Notes: generated from the letters alone by a model not told the origin. DNA of 64,000 nucleotides from Spongilla lacustris (GCA_949361645.1 OX442427.1:4840016-4904015); one strand, 5' to 3'. Shown: positions 11,388-23,633, counted from the first letter of the stretch. A program made the numbers and translations.

Positions 11388-11625
11388 TAGATATACGATA
11401 GTGTATATTTATGCGTATATTTGAGGAATGCGCAAAATATAACCTGTGTAGTATATTTAAAGTATACGACCGCGTATATTCGAGAATCCGCAAGTGTCAA
11501 ATATACGTCACCGTTTATATAAGCACTTTCAAAATATACGATAGTGTATTCTTAAGAGTATATTTGAATATACTCCAGTGAGTTATACTACTGCGTATAC
11601 TTCATTCCATAAAATCCCACTGTTT
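11388..11625. repeat. Degenerate ATATACG...GTATATT repeats
   Basis: Related blocks built on ATATACGATAGTGTATATT and GTATACGACCGCGTATATT follow each other at irregular spacing. Each is itself near-palindromic around GTATAC or TATACG. No coding capacity. Confidence 0.55.
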
Positions 11626-11989
11626 ACATAAGTATACCACAGAATTAATTCATGAGTGGCCGGACCCACTTGAGGTAGGCAGGTATGTAGGCATCATAGT
11701 CTGGGAAGGAGTGCTACTTTGCTTCTATTAATGCTGCTGGACATCAAAGGTTACTTAGCTATTATATACATGTATGTCTGCTGGGAGTATCCGTATATAC
11801 GGCGGTAAATTTTGTGTGCGGTAGGCTGGGCCCATGGTGCATGGCTTAGTGGCCTATGCCAAGTCGCCAGTTGAGTTTGGTCATGATCTCATCGGATCCC
11901 AGTAAATGCTACAATGGAAGCAGTAGAATGCCTGCACAGTAGACCTCTATTGGACCCCTGTCAGGCCTGTAAGCAGCATCCGAAAAGTG

Positions 11990-12100
11990 CCGGGTCAGGC
12001 TGGTATGAGGACGGAAAGAAATTTCAGCTAGGGGGTCTGGGGGAGTGCTGTAAGCTCCCCCAGCGGGGTCTGGGGCGGAGCCCCAGAAGCTAACGCATTT
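11990..12100 (+). mobile_element. Fragment of the 5-bp-TSD hAT-like family (subterminal hairpin)
   Basis: The block CTAGGGGGTCTGGGGGAGTG, CTGTAAGCTCCCCCAG and GGGGTCTGGGGCGGAGCCCC matches the subterminal region of the elements at 42709-43525 and 59189-60987. No terminal repeat is present nearby, so this is a truncated copy. Confidence 0.65.
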
Positions 12101-12363
12101 CCTCGAATCTGAGAGGCATTTTTGGCAGCAAAATTGCTATGTGGCCATGAAATCTTCCCCTGCATGGTGTATATGAATCAAAGTTCCGAACAACACTCTT
12201 TATCAAATATATACTCCTTTTAAAGCCTCTCTGCCCATCCCAAATTATGTCTTGCTAAATAATACATCAAACGCTCGTTTAGGGAAGTTGCAATTGTACA
12301 TATCTAATTAGTGGGGTGATTTACCCAGGGTGTCCCCCGATGTCTGAAAGAATCTCAGATTTA

Positions 12364-12945
12364 AGGCCACTCCAATAAGATTCCTTGTTTCCCGTTTCAA
12401 TAGGACATACAAGGCATGCGGGCTGGCGGTTCATTATTCATTATTCATTATTATAAATTGATACATGTATCAAACACAAACCACAGCCTACACGTTACGC
12501 AACGTCTTTAGGTTGCCCCCACACAGTAAAAAGTAAACGAAACTAAAGAAGCTCTTTACGGAAGGATGTTCAACAGCTCACACGCCGACTCAATGCGAAG
12601 CACGGTCATGTAACGGAACGTGACGTCACGCACGTAAATCTTTCTTCAAATTCCTTTACTATGCTGGTTCCCACCTCCGCTTTAACTAAATCTATCCAGG
12701 ACTCTATAGATGTGCTTAGAAGACGTGGTCAAATAGAATCTCGCAAAGGAGTGTTCTGCTTCAATATGCCAAGGAAATAAAGTAGTTTTTCTAGACAAAC
12801 ACGCAACAGATACATTCAAGATAGCCACTTTTTATGTCTATGATTAATATAACGAACACGTGATCTAATAATGAATGAAAACATGCGGTACCAAATAATG
12901 GTGCGGGCGGGAAATGGGAAACAAGGAATCTTATTGTAGTGGCCT
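12364..12945. mobile_element. TA-flanked non-autonomous transposon (582 bp)
   Basis: About 30-bp terminal inverted repeats start AGGCCACTCCAATAAGATTC at the left, with the reverse complement at the right (the right copy reads GAATCTTATTGTAGTGGCCT). TA lies on each side (12362-12363 and 12946-12947). The interior has no transposase. The TA target is typical of Tc1/mariner-type elements. Confidence 0.75.
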
Positions 12946-12947
12946 TA

Positions 12948-14748
12948 CGATTGGAATTAAGTTAAACTGATTAGCGTCGATTGAACAGCCAGCCATGAGG
13001 CGCTCACGTTTACTATAATAAACAATGTTACTGCGTGGTTTTAAAAATTAGAAACAATAAAATAGCAGCGGGTTGCAATTACATGTAAAGCATAGGAGGC
13101 GAACAATCGACTTCCCTTGACTGATGTGGACAGACTATCCATGCTAGAGAGATACATGTAATTTAAACACTGTTGGATAGAAAATTTAATGGAGATTACA
13201 ACTGTACTAACCGTAGGAAATGTTTCGTGAATCCTGGTACTGAAGACTTACCTTTCGGCAAACATACCTCAATGTACGGCAAAGGTACCGAATTAGGAAC
13301 AACCACATCAAAGGGTTGTTACATAAACACACACAGCTGCATGCATGGGGTTTGCCACCCGCTTAAAAACGATGGTACACGAAGATTTATGCAATTTACT
13401 GCACGGTAATTATGGCCGATGAGCGTAAATGTTATTCCCATGCATGGCTATTAGTCAAAAAGGGCTCATTCCGCGAGATTACATGCATGATTCTTAGTAT
13501 CGCGTACCAGTGAAGTAGCGATAAACTACAGGCATGTGGGAGCCAAATTAAGAACTGTGTCCATATCATACGCTAGGCATCATGTAGCACCACGCATTAG
13601 CATTGTTGTAAATGTCTAGTATAACATTGTATTAGGGTCTTGAGTAAATTCATTGTAAACACGTGACTGTTGATTAAAAATTGTAATGAGATTTAGTGTT
13701 CCTTAATAGGGGTGCGTTCGACGTTCGATACATGTATCGATTCCTTTGCTCTTAGTCTACACGTAGCTATTCAATGGCCGGGTAACCTGCATGTGAGAAA
13801 TTATTCCATACCGGGTATGCCCACAATTTTATATCATTTTCAGCCGTTTCGCGAGGTGGACCTTGGGCAAAAAGTGGTCAGGCTATAGCCCGCATGCCTG
13901 ACCGGCAGTTACGGCCCTGAGCCTGTACAAATGGTTGTGTATAGTACGATACAAAAGTGCTCCAATTAGAAACGTGGTTAACTAACCGTGCATGTGATTT
14001 GTAGATTTTAGGCGGGCTATTTCATGGTCGTGTTGCTTTTGGTATGAACAGACAGAAGGACTGCGCTGAGATCAGGGTTTTGTTCGTTCGTCTGATCAAA
14101 TGGTAATAGTTCGTCTTTCCAGAGTGTACAAGTTATGTGTTGAAGTGGCTAAAGAATGAATTCACCTTTCACTATTTGCACAAAGTTAGCAAGTGTCCCA
14201 AGTGTTCCCGTTGAACAACCGAAATGATAGAACAACAGGCACAATGGAGCGCGATAGAAAAAGGTATAGACCTATTCATTTGTTGTGTTTTGCTAAGGTT
14301 TTTTTTAACTTGCAGACTCCGACCGGACGGTACGGTAAGTGTTTAACCCACACTGTTCCATTCTTATAGGTCAAACATCGGAGATAGGAGACAGAATGCA
14401 TACGATAAAAATTTCGACACCTTGCTGAAGCTTCTCCGCTTGATCCTTTGGTAATGTGCTCATTCTTTGTTACAGCGGAATTGGTACAGTGCTCAAAATG
14501 ATAGATATTAATTCTGTATGCATTCTGGGAATGTACATGCAAGCACCGAATCATTATCTGGTGAAGGTCCGTTTCAAAGCGGTACTCCCGGTCCCAGCAG
14601 ACTTGGCCCCTCCGCCTAAATCAGGATTTTTTTTTGGATTTTAATGGACTCATTTGTAGAATTTAGCTTTTTGATTTAATCTGGATTTTTTTAAAATTAA
14701 TAAGGTTGCCCGCTTTTTTGTGGTACTAACGGATTTTTAGAAAGATTT
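12948..14748. other. Intergenic, no gene seen
   Basis: Short open frames only (for example 13173-13409 and 14276-14554), without motifs or partners. T-rich blocks containing GGATTTTTTT begin near 14620 and recur after the hAT remnant at 15370-15460. They may be the flanks of that element. Confidence 0.4.
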
Positions 14749-15332
14749 TTCACAATCGTTGCGTTGTGAACTGCCATCGCAGTCAATGGCAGAAGCACAC
14801 TGCTTCAACATGCTAAGCAGTGTATCAACCCTGGATTTGCCTACTTTAAAGACCGCTTCTTTGAGTTTCACACACGAGGAGATCTGAAAGTGGCTGTAGA
14901 TTTCTTCAAAAGTGCTCAGCTGCTCAATCCTACCAGATTCTGAGCAGTGTACAATGCTCAAGAACTGCCCTTTATTGCTTGACAAATTCAAGTTTCTAAA
15001 TGATGATGAGAAGAAGCAGCTTGTTAGCAAAGCCCCAGCCTATATTGCCCTTGCAAACGACGTCCGTCATGACATTGACCTCATGCAATGGTGGCGTCAA
15101 AGCCGATCGGTTTTACCCAATTTTACATGTTTTAGCACTTAGTGTCATGCTGGTGCAGCCAAGTTCAGCTTGCGTAGAAAGGGCTTTCTCTCAACTTCAT
15201 AATTTGCTTACCAACCAACAAGAATAGACCCTGGAAGATGCTGTTGAACTGTCAGTAATGCTAGCCTTCAATGAAGCATCTCGTAACTCACTTCCTGATG
15301 AAGTGATATATAAACTTTGTCCAACTTTGTAA
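14749..15332 (+). pseudogene. hAT transposase C-terminal remnant
   Basis: Frames on the plus strand give KAPAYIALANDVRHDIDLMQWW. After a shift near 15125 they give SVMLVQPSSACVERAFSQL, then a stop after TNQQE (about 15225), and in-frame LEDAVELSVMLAFNEASRNS to a stop ending at 15332. The WW motif followed by PSSAxxERAFS is the signature of the hAT-family dimerisation domain. The N-terminal catalytic part is only weakly readable upstream. Frameshifts and stops mean it is inactive. Confidence 0.75.
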
Positions 15333-16084
15333 ATATTTTGGTAGCTTTTAAGTAGCTTTTTTGGTGATATTTGGACTTGTTGGATTTTTTTGCTTTTTCT
15401 TCGATTTTTTTGGAGATTAAAGATTAATCCAAAATCTAGATTTAGTTGGATTTCCCAACAGCAGACTGTGCCGTAAGTTTGAGGTGGTCATTCTGTATAC
15501 TGTTGGCGTGTTGCACATTAGCGGATTGCTGCGTCATCAGCGTTTGTAGTATAGTGCTAGTGCAAGTGTATCCAGTCTAATATCTGGGTACATGTTGATG
15601 TATGAATGCACGACAACCTCTTGAAACCGCTCCAAGCTGCTCCCCAGCTGTACTCGATGCATATGTAAATGTTCAGAAACCCGAGATCTGTACAAACTGT
15701 CAATGGCAAATCAGGTTGTTAGATAATTATTATAGGTCTGCATGAACAATATTATACACTGTATGTGTTGTGTGAATATTATGCCAAAGGTACTGCGATA
15801 ACATTAACGCTGCTCACATGGCTACGTGTGCATCATAAAAACAACTAGTAAACAAAATGTTGTCAGATTATTTCAGTGCATGATGTGTATATGTATAACA
15901 TGTCGTGGAGTAAATGATGGTGTTGATGCAGGTGATGTAGACATGATAACATACATACTCATATTTACAAGTGGACTGATCACTCTGCTTTAGATAAGAT
16001 GCACATGTGCATGTAGATCTACTAAAGAGAGCTATTAGTTGCGATAGGACTGAGTAAAACCAAATCAAAATGTGACTATCCTGC
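15333..16084. other. Non-coding, nothing recognised
   Basis: T-rich GGATTTTTTT blocks at the left may belong to the preceding hAT. The remainder shows no feature. Confidence 0.4.
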
Positions 16085-16224
16085 CACAGTGAAAAAATGC
16101 GTTTGATTTTATAAAGGATTTTAAAATCCTCTGTAAAATCACTGTGTGATGAAACATCAAAATTGATTTGTGTTGATTTTAATGTTCAACTACGCATTTG
16201 ATTTTACGTGTTTTTTTCACTGTG
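16085..16224. mobile_element. 140-bp MITE with CACAGTG ends
   Basis: The terminal repeats read CACAGTGAAAAAATGCGTTT at the left and the near complement (CGCATTTGATTTTACG...TTTTTTTCACTGTG) at the right. TGC flanks both sides (16082-16084 and 16225-16227). CAC-starting ends with a 3-bp duplication suit the CACTA/EnSpm group. No coding capacity. Confidence 0.6.
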
Positions 16225-16352
16225 TGCAAATACATACATGTATAACATTTAAATGAATAGTTGTGTATACATGTATTGCTAGGAACATAATTTAATATAC
16301 ACACCTATATACAGGTGATGCATGTATTTGGGGTCCAGGATGTTCATACATT

Positions 16353-16440
16353 TGTAACGTAGCCGACAAGGATAGCAGCAGCAGCAGCAACTTAATAATA
16401 TTAAAAATCCTCCGCATTACGTGATGCGTCATGAATATTA
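16353..16440 (-). repeat. Left LTR remnant of a compound retroelement
   Basis: TGTAACGTAGCC..ACAAGGATAGCAGCAGCAGCAGCAACTTA matches the start of the longer repeat at 21745. The match fades after about 50 bases. For a minus-strand element this would be the 3' LTR. Confidence 0.55.
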
Positions 16441-16451
16441 ATTAGCGCAGG

Positions 16452-18008
16452 TCAAGGGTTAAGCACTGAGTCTTCCATGTTGGAATTCAAATCACCCATT
16501 CCTGTTGAATTGAGCTGCCATTTGGGACCATGTAACCACAGTTGGTTGCTGACCAATTCATCAAGATCAGACTCTCGGGATGGTAGGTCAGCGGGGTTGT
16601 CCACTCCTGGGCAATGCATCCACTGTGCAACTGGTGTCAGTCGACGAATCTCCCTAACATGGTTTTCAACAAACTGATTCCATTCTCTTTCACATCCTCT
16701 AATCCAAAAGAGGGCTACCTTGGAGTCAGTGAAGCAACTAGGTGGACCTAACGCCTTGAGTTCATGGCTAAGTGCAGTGTTCACACTTGAGAGAAGTCTT
16801 GACAACAGAAGTGCGCCTAGCAGTTCCAAACAAGGAATACTGTGGTCTTGCAATGGTGATATTCTATTCTTGGCAGTGACGAAATGCACAGAGATCCATT
16901 GGTGGTTTCAACATGAAGATACACCACTGCCGCGTACGCTAATTGTGATGCATCACTGAATCCCAGGAGGCGGCATGAAGTCACTCTATCACCAATCCTG
17001 AAGTAACAGCGTGGAAGAACTAAGGCCTTGGTCATCTTCCAACTCTGCAGTATCTCCCTCCATTTTGACAATAGTTCCCCTGACAATGGCTCGTCCCATC
17101 CAACTTCCTTCACACAGAGTTCTTGAAACAGACCCTTGAACCTGACTGTGAACGGTGAGAGAACTCCGAGGGGATCATAAAACTTGGAGACGACACTGAT
17201 TATGTTACGCATGGTAGGTGCTATCTTCTCCGCCACATCACATATGCGACCTATGTTAAAACACAGACTGTCAGTTGTTGGCTCCCACTGAATTCCTAAG
17301 ACTTTAAGTCCACTGAGGACCGTGTGATTGTCACCTAATGTGTTCTTAGCATAGGACAAATCCTCTGCAGCAGTCTTCTGGTCACCTGTGGATGTTTGGA
17401 CAGTTCCATTGCCTTCTTGTTCGTCTATCCTTTGTTGCAGCTCAGGTGAGTTTGTTACAAACTTGCGCAGATTGAAGGATCCTTCGGCTAACCAAGATTT
17501 TGCTTTCTCGTAAAGTTCAAATACTTCTTCGTCATCTCCGCCAAATGTGATGTCATCTACATATATGGACCGCTGGAATTTCTCAACAAACTGTGGATCC
17601 TTATCCTTATAACCATCCATATGATATCTGATAGTTGCATTGAGGAGAAAGGGACTAGATGAAACCCCAAAAACGACACGGGTAAATCTCAGCACTTGTA
17701 CTCTTGGCAGTTCACCATCGATATCCTCCAACCAGAGAAACCTGAATACGTCACGATCCTCTTCTGCAATGGAGATCATTAGGAAGGCTCTCTCAACGTC
17801 TGCAACCAGTGCAACAGGACAGTCAAAACCGAAACAGGATGTCCACAATTATATATAGGCAATCGTTGAGGGAAGGGCCAGCGGTTGGACTCATCATTGC
17901 AGAAGCATCGTAGACAATCCTAAGTTTTGTGGTTGCTTTGTCCTCTCTGATAACCTCGTGGTGTGGTAAGTAATGTAGCTTGTTGGCAGCATTCCATGGG
18001 TCTTCCAC
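16452..18008 (-). pseudogene. BEL/Pao retrotransposon reverse transcriptase and RNase H
   Basis: Three overlapping minus-strand frames make up the polymerase. Frame 18008-17823 contains KLRIVYDAS and SLNDCLY. Frame 17848-16817 carries VADVERAFLMI, VVFGVSSSPFLLNATIRYH and the catalytic YVDD at about residues 96-99 (17563-17552), then FYDPLGVLSPFTVRFKGLFQ and the RNase H start GFSDASQLAYAAVVYL. Frame 16889-16452 gives CLELLGALLLSRLL, CFTDSKVALFWI and PADLPSRE. This order and these motifs are those of BEL/Pao elements. The frames are separated by frameshifts, and the integrase expected downstream is absent: LTR-like sequence follows within a few bases of the last stop (16452). Not autonomous. 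Confidence 0.9.
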
Positions 18009-18016
18009 AATCTCAA

Positions 18017-19204
18017 CTATGCCCTGCTTGATCTAGTCCTGGATGATTCTGTTGTACTCATGTCATGAAAAATATGAGGAGTTTGTTTCAACCTCCTGAT
18101 CAGTCCAAACAACCTGGTCTGGCATAAATGGTAGTTATCAGGTAACGGCGGATGGTAACTCTTCCATGGAAGCTGTACGCGATATCTCCCACCTTGAAAC
18201 ACGATGGTATGCATAAACTCGTCATAGACGGATGTCTCGTCTGCCTTAACATCAAATGTCTCCAGATCCCAAAATCTTGTCAACATTTGATCCAGACTGG
18301 TATCGCTGTACTGCACTCCTGTGTTCAGGACATGACAGGATAGCAGGTTCACAGATGTTGACTCAGAGGTCATTCCTGTTGCTGGTCCAGATAACACCCA
18401 ACCTAGTCTGATTTCAATAGCGGTTAGTCCACTGCCTCGCTGGGTTCTCCCTGTGACCAATGACCAATAATTATCCGCCCCGATCAGAATGCCGACGTCC
18501 ATGCAGCTGTTTGATTCACCCAGATCTGCTAGGTCCAGTTTTGCCAAATATGGGTATGTCTTTGATGCAAAGGTCACATGTTGTCCGCTGAGAGGCTCAC
18601 AAATCAACGGTACAGTTAGCAATGTCATTATGATGTTCGTTCCATCCCTTGCACGAATGCTCAGATCAACCACATCACATGTTTGCGATCTTCCAGCCTC
18701 AGCTCCAAACGTTTTCACTATCAATGTCTCAGTTCCTTTGGTCGGTAGTCGAAGGTCTCGTATTCTGCACGTGACATATGATCTCTGACTCCCAGTGTCA
18801 AATAGTACAAGTGTAGTCTGAGTGGCTGTAGGAAACCCTGGTCTGCACACCTCTGCCTTTGCCGTCAGAAGAACAGGTGTTCTCAAGTCCACAAACATGG
18901 ACAGGACAGGTAGCTGTGGTATCTTGGAAGGCTGTGGTGTCTTGGAAGGCTGTGGCGTAGCAGGATGAACACCAGCCACCTTGGTTGAATCACAGATGCT
19001 GGAATGGTGTCGCCGTTGGCAACTGGAGCATTTAGCTGATAAGCGGCATGTCTTGCTGAGGTGACCCCTTTTCAGACATAGGAAACAGTGCCCAGCTTTC
19101 ATCAGCATCCCCTTTCTCAACTTCACATCCACTACTGTGCTACACTGGGGCGAAGGATGGGCTTGGTCACAGTATGCATAGATTGTAGATGTATCAGTAG
19201 ACAT
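18017..19204 (-). pseudogene. BEL/Pao gag zinc knuckles and aspartic protease
   Basis: The 395-residue frame starts with Cys/His clusters (YCDQAHPSPQC, HCFLCLKRGHLSKTC, CSSCQRRHHSSIC). These are the nucleic-acid-binding knuckles at about residues 11-75. They are followed by a Pro/Thr linker and a retropepsin-like domain with the active-site triplet in VLFDTGSQRSYVT at about residue 134. Downstream of the protease it runs into the segment before the RT (SYHPPLPDNY). It ends at a stop only a few bases from the RT frame. The upstream part of the same polyprotein is in the next frames to the right. Confidence 0.9.
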
Positions 19205-19206
19205 TA

Positions 19207-20312
19207 AGCGTAGCTGCTGTAGGTGATTCTTTGCTCTGTCGTTTTACACTCGAACATGAACTTACACCTGCTCTCTCCCTGGCATTGATTTCTCTTTCAA
19301 CTATTTTCAGTATGGCATCTAACTCCCATCAATCATCTACAATTTCTCTGCTGACGGCAAGACAAAACTCTGATGGGAGCTTATTCATGAAGATTGATGC
19401 TAACAAGGTGCCAAAGGATGAGGATGGAACTCCCAGAGAGTGCAAGCTTCATACGTGAGATTCCACGAGGTTGTAGAGCTGTCTGAGGCCCTTGTGGTTA
19501 TGCTGCGAGGTCACTGCCTCCAGACTCATCAGTGTGTCCATGTGCCTAGTTACTATCAACTGCTTGTTACCAAAGCGCCTCTTAAGAATGGTTACTGCTT
19601 CACTGTAATTCGGGGAGGAAAGTGTCAAACCAGCAATTGCAGCTGCTGCTGGACCATCCAGCAGTGAGATTAGATAGTTGAACTTATCAACCGGAGACAA
19701 CTCAGTACTGTTGTGCATAACCGATTCAAATGAACTCCAAAAGGGTATCCACGTTGTCAACTCGCCATCAAATCTCTTCAGCTCCAGCTTCGGCAGTCTC
19801 ACTCTAGTAGAGGTTGGTGCTGGATTAAGCTGAGTAGTGCGTTCAACGTTCCCTGCGTCTCCTGCAGAGGTGCTACTTGAATCTTGAGTGGTTGCCACAG
19901 TTTGTGGTTGAATTTCCGGACGTGGCGCATCTGGGGAGAGTAACAAGCCGTTTCTTTCTGTCGCATGTCGGTGGTTCCATTAGCGGAAACTTCTTGCGTC
20001 GCTCGCGTATGTGGAGAGTTTAAATCTGTGATTGCAGCTTGAATTTGTGTCTATCACTTCTCGGAGAATGTCGGCTTGTTCTATTTTGCTCGCGATGTCA
20101 GCCTCTTCTCCTTTGGTTACATCTAGGATTTCGGCATCAAGCTTCGTGATAATCACAAGCTTGTCCTTGAGAGGCATCAGTGATTGGGTAAGTTTCATTA
20201 AGTTTCTTTCACCTTCCAACGATTCCTGTGCTTGCCCGATAATGCGTTTAACGGATCCGCGATGTCCGGCTCGTATCCGTTTCTTTTTGTTCAAAACCTC
20301 TAGAGAACTCAT
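19207..20312 (-). pseudogene. BEL/Pao gag N-terminal part
   Basis: Frame 20312-19980 starts MSSLEVLNKKKRIRAGHRGS and is charged and helical. Frame 19946-19449 contains LPKLELKRFDGELTTWIPFW, FNYLISLLDGPAAAAIAGL and LKRRFGNKQLIV, the gag-like domain seen in BEL/Pao polyproteins. The region 19448-19207 stays readable (ASIFMNKLPSE, WELDAILKIVEREINARE), with one in-frame stop just before WELD. The ATG at 20312 is a plausible polyprotein start. Frameshifts and stops mark it as decayed. Confidence 0.85.
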
Positions 20313-20475
20313 CTTTCTACTGTTTCCTGTCTATGGCTCTAGTTTCTCGGCTCGATGGACCATGTACAAACTCGATTTCGGTAGATTACAATGAGTGTCT
20401 AGATTCGAGATGCGCCACACATTCTTGTTCGTAAAGATTAATAATAGTACGTGCACGATACGATATAATTATTAG

Positions 20476-21700
20476 CTCAGTTCACACAGGTCGCGACACT
20501 GATCTAGAATCTGAGCAGTTTTTTTTCCCTGAAACAATAACACAGTTGTGCTTCTGAAAAAGTCCAGCGCCAGAATAGCATCAACCACCTAATCCTCCAA
20601 GACTGCAAAGGTCCCTTCGAACTCAGTACCCCCCCCCCCCCCCCCCAATTAACGCAGGAACATGCACACACTCCTTAACAGACAATGGAGTGCCATTCAC
20701 ACCCACAAGTTTCTTCCAGGTCCATTTTTGCGACACAATGTGGGTCTCTGTGCTGTTGATCTCCTTCCAGATACTCGCATTTAGCAGTGAAACAGCCGCC
20801 CCTGTGTCCACCAGAAGTTGAAGGGAGAGTGAACCAATCATTCCATGAACACTAAAACTAACAGCGCTAGGAATAGACAGGGTGGGTACAGTTACCATAC
20901 TTTCCTGGGCCTTCTTCGCATTACCTCCACATCGTGGTTGGCTCATGCCATCGAGGGGTTGGAGTTTCCCTAACCCTGTTGTTTTTGGCAGGTCCAACAG
21001 TTCCGGGCAATGTGGCCCTTTTCCCCACAGTTCCAACAGGTCGGTGGTCTCTTGGGCGCAGTTCTACGTTTATGTGCCCCTGTATTGGCTGTGCTTACCA
21101 ATAAAACCTCCAGCTTAACCAGTCTTTCATTCGGCAGCTTTAAAGACTCCGAAGAGGGCTCAGCACTGACTAATAGCGATGCCGCAGCTGAGGACCCTCT
21201 TTGCGCACTGCTGGTAGTGTTGAGGTAGGACTCCAATTCAATTGTGGCAACCACCGAGGCCTCCACCATCTCGGGGCGTTTTTCCTGTACCCCAAATGCA
21301 ACCTGAGGGGTTTCTATATGTGCAAGAAACTGTGTTAAAGCTAACCATTCAGCGCTTTTTCCTCCAGGTCACTGTAAGCCTTGTCGGCTAACACTCTGAG
21401 TGCATCACCATACAAGGCCCAGTCTTCATCTCTACGCCTTGCACAGGTGTGAAGTTCTGCCACATACAACTCTTTCTTACTGTCGGGGTCAAACTGTTGT
21501 GTTAACGCCATTAAACACTCACCATACGTTTCCCGCACGTTTGCCGGGAGTTTTCGAAAAGCCGGCTATGCTTTACCAGTGAGTTGCACGTTGAGCCACT
21601 TCAACTTCTCATAGTCAGTAACCCACGTGTTCACCGTTGCCACACTCTCAAAATGCTCTATCCACTAACCCCAGTTTTCAGACTCCCCACTAAATACCTA
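20476..21700 (-). pseudogene. Ty3/gypsy-like gag and protease segment
   Basis: The minus-strand frames are 21538-21341 (capsid-like, LMALTQQFDPDSKKELYV), 21269-20970 with the zinc knuckle CWNCGEKGHIARNC, and 21036-20623 with the retropepsin motif LQLLVDTGAAVSLLNASIW. After a poly-G frame break at 20629-20646 the protease continues (VVDAILALDFF...QGKKTAQIL) to about 20480. There the sequence changes to the BEL/Pao element. The RT, RNase H and integrase of this second element are missing. It lies directly inside the LTR-like repeat at 21745-21899, so the LTRs probably belong to it. Confidence 0.8.
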
Positions 21701-21744
21701 CGGCAGGAGCAATGGCTTTCCAGACACCCTGCCGACTATGCAAA

Positions 21745-21899
21745 TGTAACGTAGCCAATAAGGATAGCAGCAGCAGCAGCAACTTATTATATATCAACAA
21801 TACAAAGATACATCTTTATATATACACAGAATAGAGAAGTCACACGATCAGCTGTTCTAGAATAGTCAACAGACACCCGGGGACTGCGCATGTGTCACA
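21745..21899 (-). repeat. Right LTR of the compound retroelement
   Basis: Read on the minus strand it starts TGTGACACATGCGCAG and ends ACGTTACA, with a TATATAAA box between (about 21815). This is the expected TG...CA structure of a 5' LTR of about 155 bp. Its last 50 bases match 16353-16404. No clear target duplication could be matched across the two ends. Confidence 0.65.
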
Positions 21900-22611
21900 T
21901 ACTAGTTCATTACATAAAATTATTTGTTTGGTTTCATTTGATTTGCATCTACTTGAATTAGAATATTAGATATTTGATTTCTTCGGGTTTTGGGTCATCT
22001 ATACACACATTCAGGTTAAATGTACTAGAAGAAGTCAGAGTAATGGTTGTAAAATAAAGCACACATTTATCTATTATATACATAGCATGTTAATTTTAAC
22101 ATATAAAGCACTTGGCAAATTTATGAAACACTGTATAGTTTTTTTGGTTTTCAATCACACTGGTTTCTAGAGTGTGAAATTGATTGTAACATCACACCAG
22201 TAGGAATAGCAGAATTACTATAATTTCAACTACTCATCAGAAAATCTACCATGTGAAGAAATGTCCATGAGATGAATAATGTCTTAAAATAGAATCAATA
22301 ATAAGCAACAACAAAAGACATCTGCATTGTTATTTTATGTCTAATAATATTATATGGAGATTGCTGTTTTAGCTAAAACACATCGATTTCATTCTACCAT
22401 GCACCTTGTAAATGGATATTAATATGTATATCATATAGGTGATAAAGAAGGCTGGCCTACTAATTTTCTGCTCCCATTGCTTATGGATTTGTATCATTAG
22501 CCTAGAATAAGTGCTTTAAAACTTTCTTTGTATTACAGTCCCCTGACATGAACTTTATCACATTGTGTTCATTACTCTGTGTTGTTTATTGTTCAATCAA
22601 AAGGCATGCAG
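21900..22611. other. AT-rich intergenic, no gene seen
   Basis: No repeat or domain was recognised. A splice acceptor (ATGCAG, ending at 22611) borders the next coding fragment. Confidence 0.4.
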
Positions 22612-23060
22612 CTCTGTGCTGAATACCACCTCACCATCATATAGACAGCTTAAAGGTGTTCTAGGATTGAGACCATCCTTAGGAACATGTTGTGGTGACG
22701 TCAAATCATTAAAATCTAAGAAAATGAAGCCAGTAGCTACGTGGAGCTATGAGGTTACCTGTCTTCTATTTAAGGATCAAGCACAGGTACCTGATGCTAA
22801 TGAACGAATTAAGCTTGCTTTGATGGATTTGTCTAATAATTTACTAATGTCTGGTGACAGTTTTCTCATCCATGAACAAATATTGAAAGCATTCCCAGCG
22901 TTAAAAGATTGTGTTGGTTACAACAGGTCTATTACGACAATCCAAAAGGTCTACTCATATTTGTATAGAGCCACCACACGGTGGATACACAGTGAAGTTT
23001 CTGGCTGATGTACTGAACCGAGCTAAGCTATTTGTACATCCCTTACGGAAACAAAAATAG
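22612..23060 (+). pseudogene. C-terminal fragment of an unnamed protein family (WSYEVTCL...GYTVKFL)
   Basis: After an AG acceptor the frame reads SVLNTTSPSYRQLKGVLGL, then TWSYEVTCLLFKDQAQVPDA and ILKAFPALKDCVGYN. After a shift near 22965 it continues PPHGGYTVKFLADVLNRAKL to a TAG at 23058-23060. The pattern of a short Trp-rich strand, VPDA, FPALKD and GGYTVKFL looks like a conserved C-terminal domain found in uncharacterised invertebrate proteins. I recall it only as unnamed and can assign no function. The frameshift suggests a pseudogene, or one exon with an unseen splice. Confidence 0.5.
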
Positions 23061-23437
23061 GCTAAAATGATTAGTGAACTAAAACTCAAATTTGACAGCT
23101 GACACAGCTCAGATGGGAAATGATTAGCCTAGCATTATTTATGGCTAAAAGCTGTCTGGTAAAAACCCAACTATTTAGGATACAAATCTCAATACAATGC
23201 ATAAATGGATTTTTGATGAATTTGAATGCAAAGAGAAAAAACAGAAAAGAAGCACTGCATCCTTCCCTTCACATGTACCACAACTGGCAACGCTTCAAAT
23301 TGTGCTACATGTAGCTGCAGTTCGAATGTTATCAAGGGGACATTAATACTGTGGAATAAAACATCACCATCGACAAGATGCCCTGGTAACTTTTTTTTTA
23401 AACAATATCATACAACCAACTAGACTTATTATATAAC

Positions 23438-23633
23438 CAGCTTTTCAAAACCTTCAATAAAAGTTTGAGCCTACATGTAAGTTCAAAATGCCCGAGATTC
23501 AGCACATTAATAGCTTACTACAGGAATGCACAATGATAGAACCAGCTTTTCAAAACCTTCGATAACAGCTTGAGCCTAAGTTCAAATTGCCTGAGATTCA
23601 GCATATTAATAGCTTACTACAGGAATGCGCAAT
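23438..23633 (+). repeat. Direct duplication of about 95 bp
   Basis: CCAGCTTTTCAAAACCTTC...TTACTACAGGAATGC occurs at 23438-23526 and again, slightly diverged, at 23541-23628, side by side. The second copy runs into the hAT fragment, so the duplication includes coding sequence. Confidence 0.85.

Noticed and set aside
16353..16404. CAG trinucleotide repeat in a host gene
   Set aside because: Both CAGCAGCAGCAG sites (16.37 and 21.77 kb) sit inside matching LTR-like ends, not in an exon.
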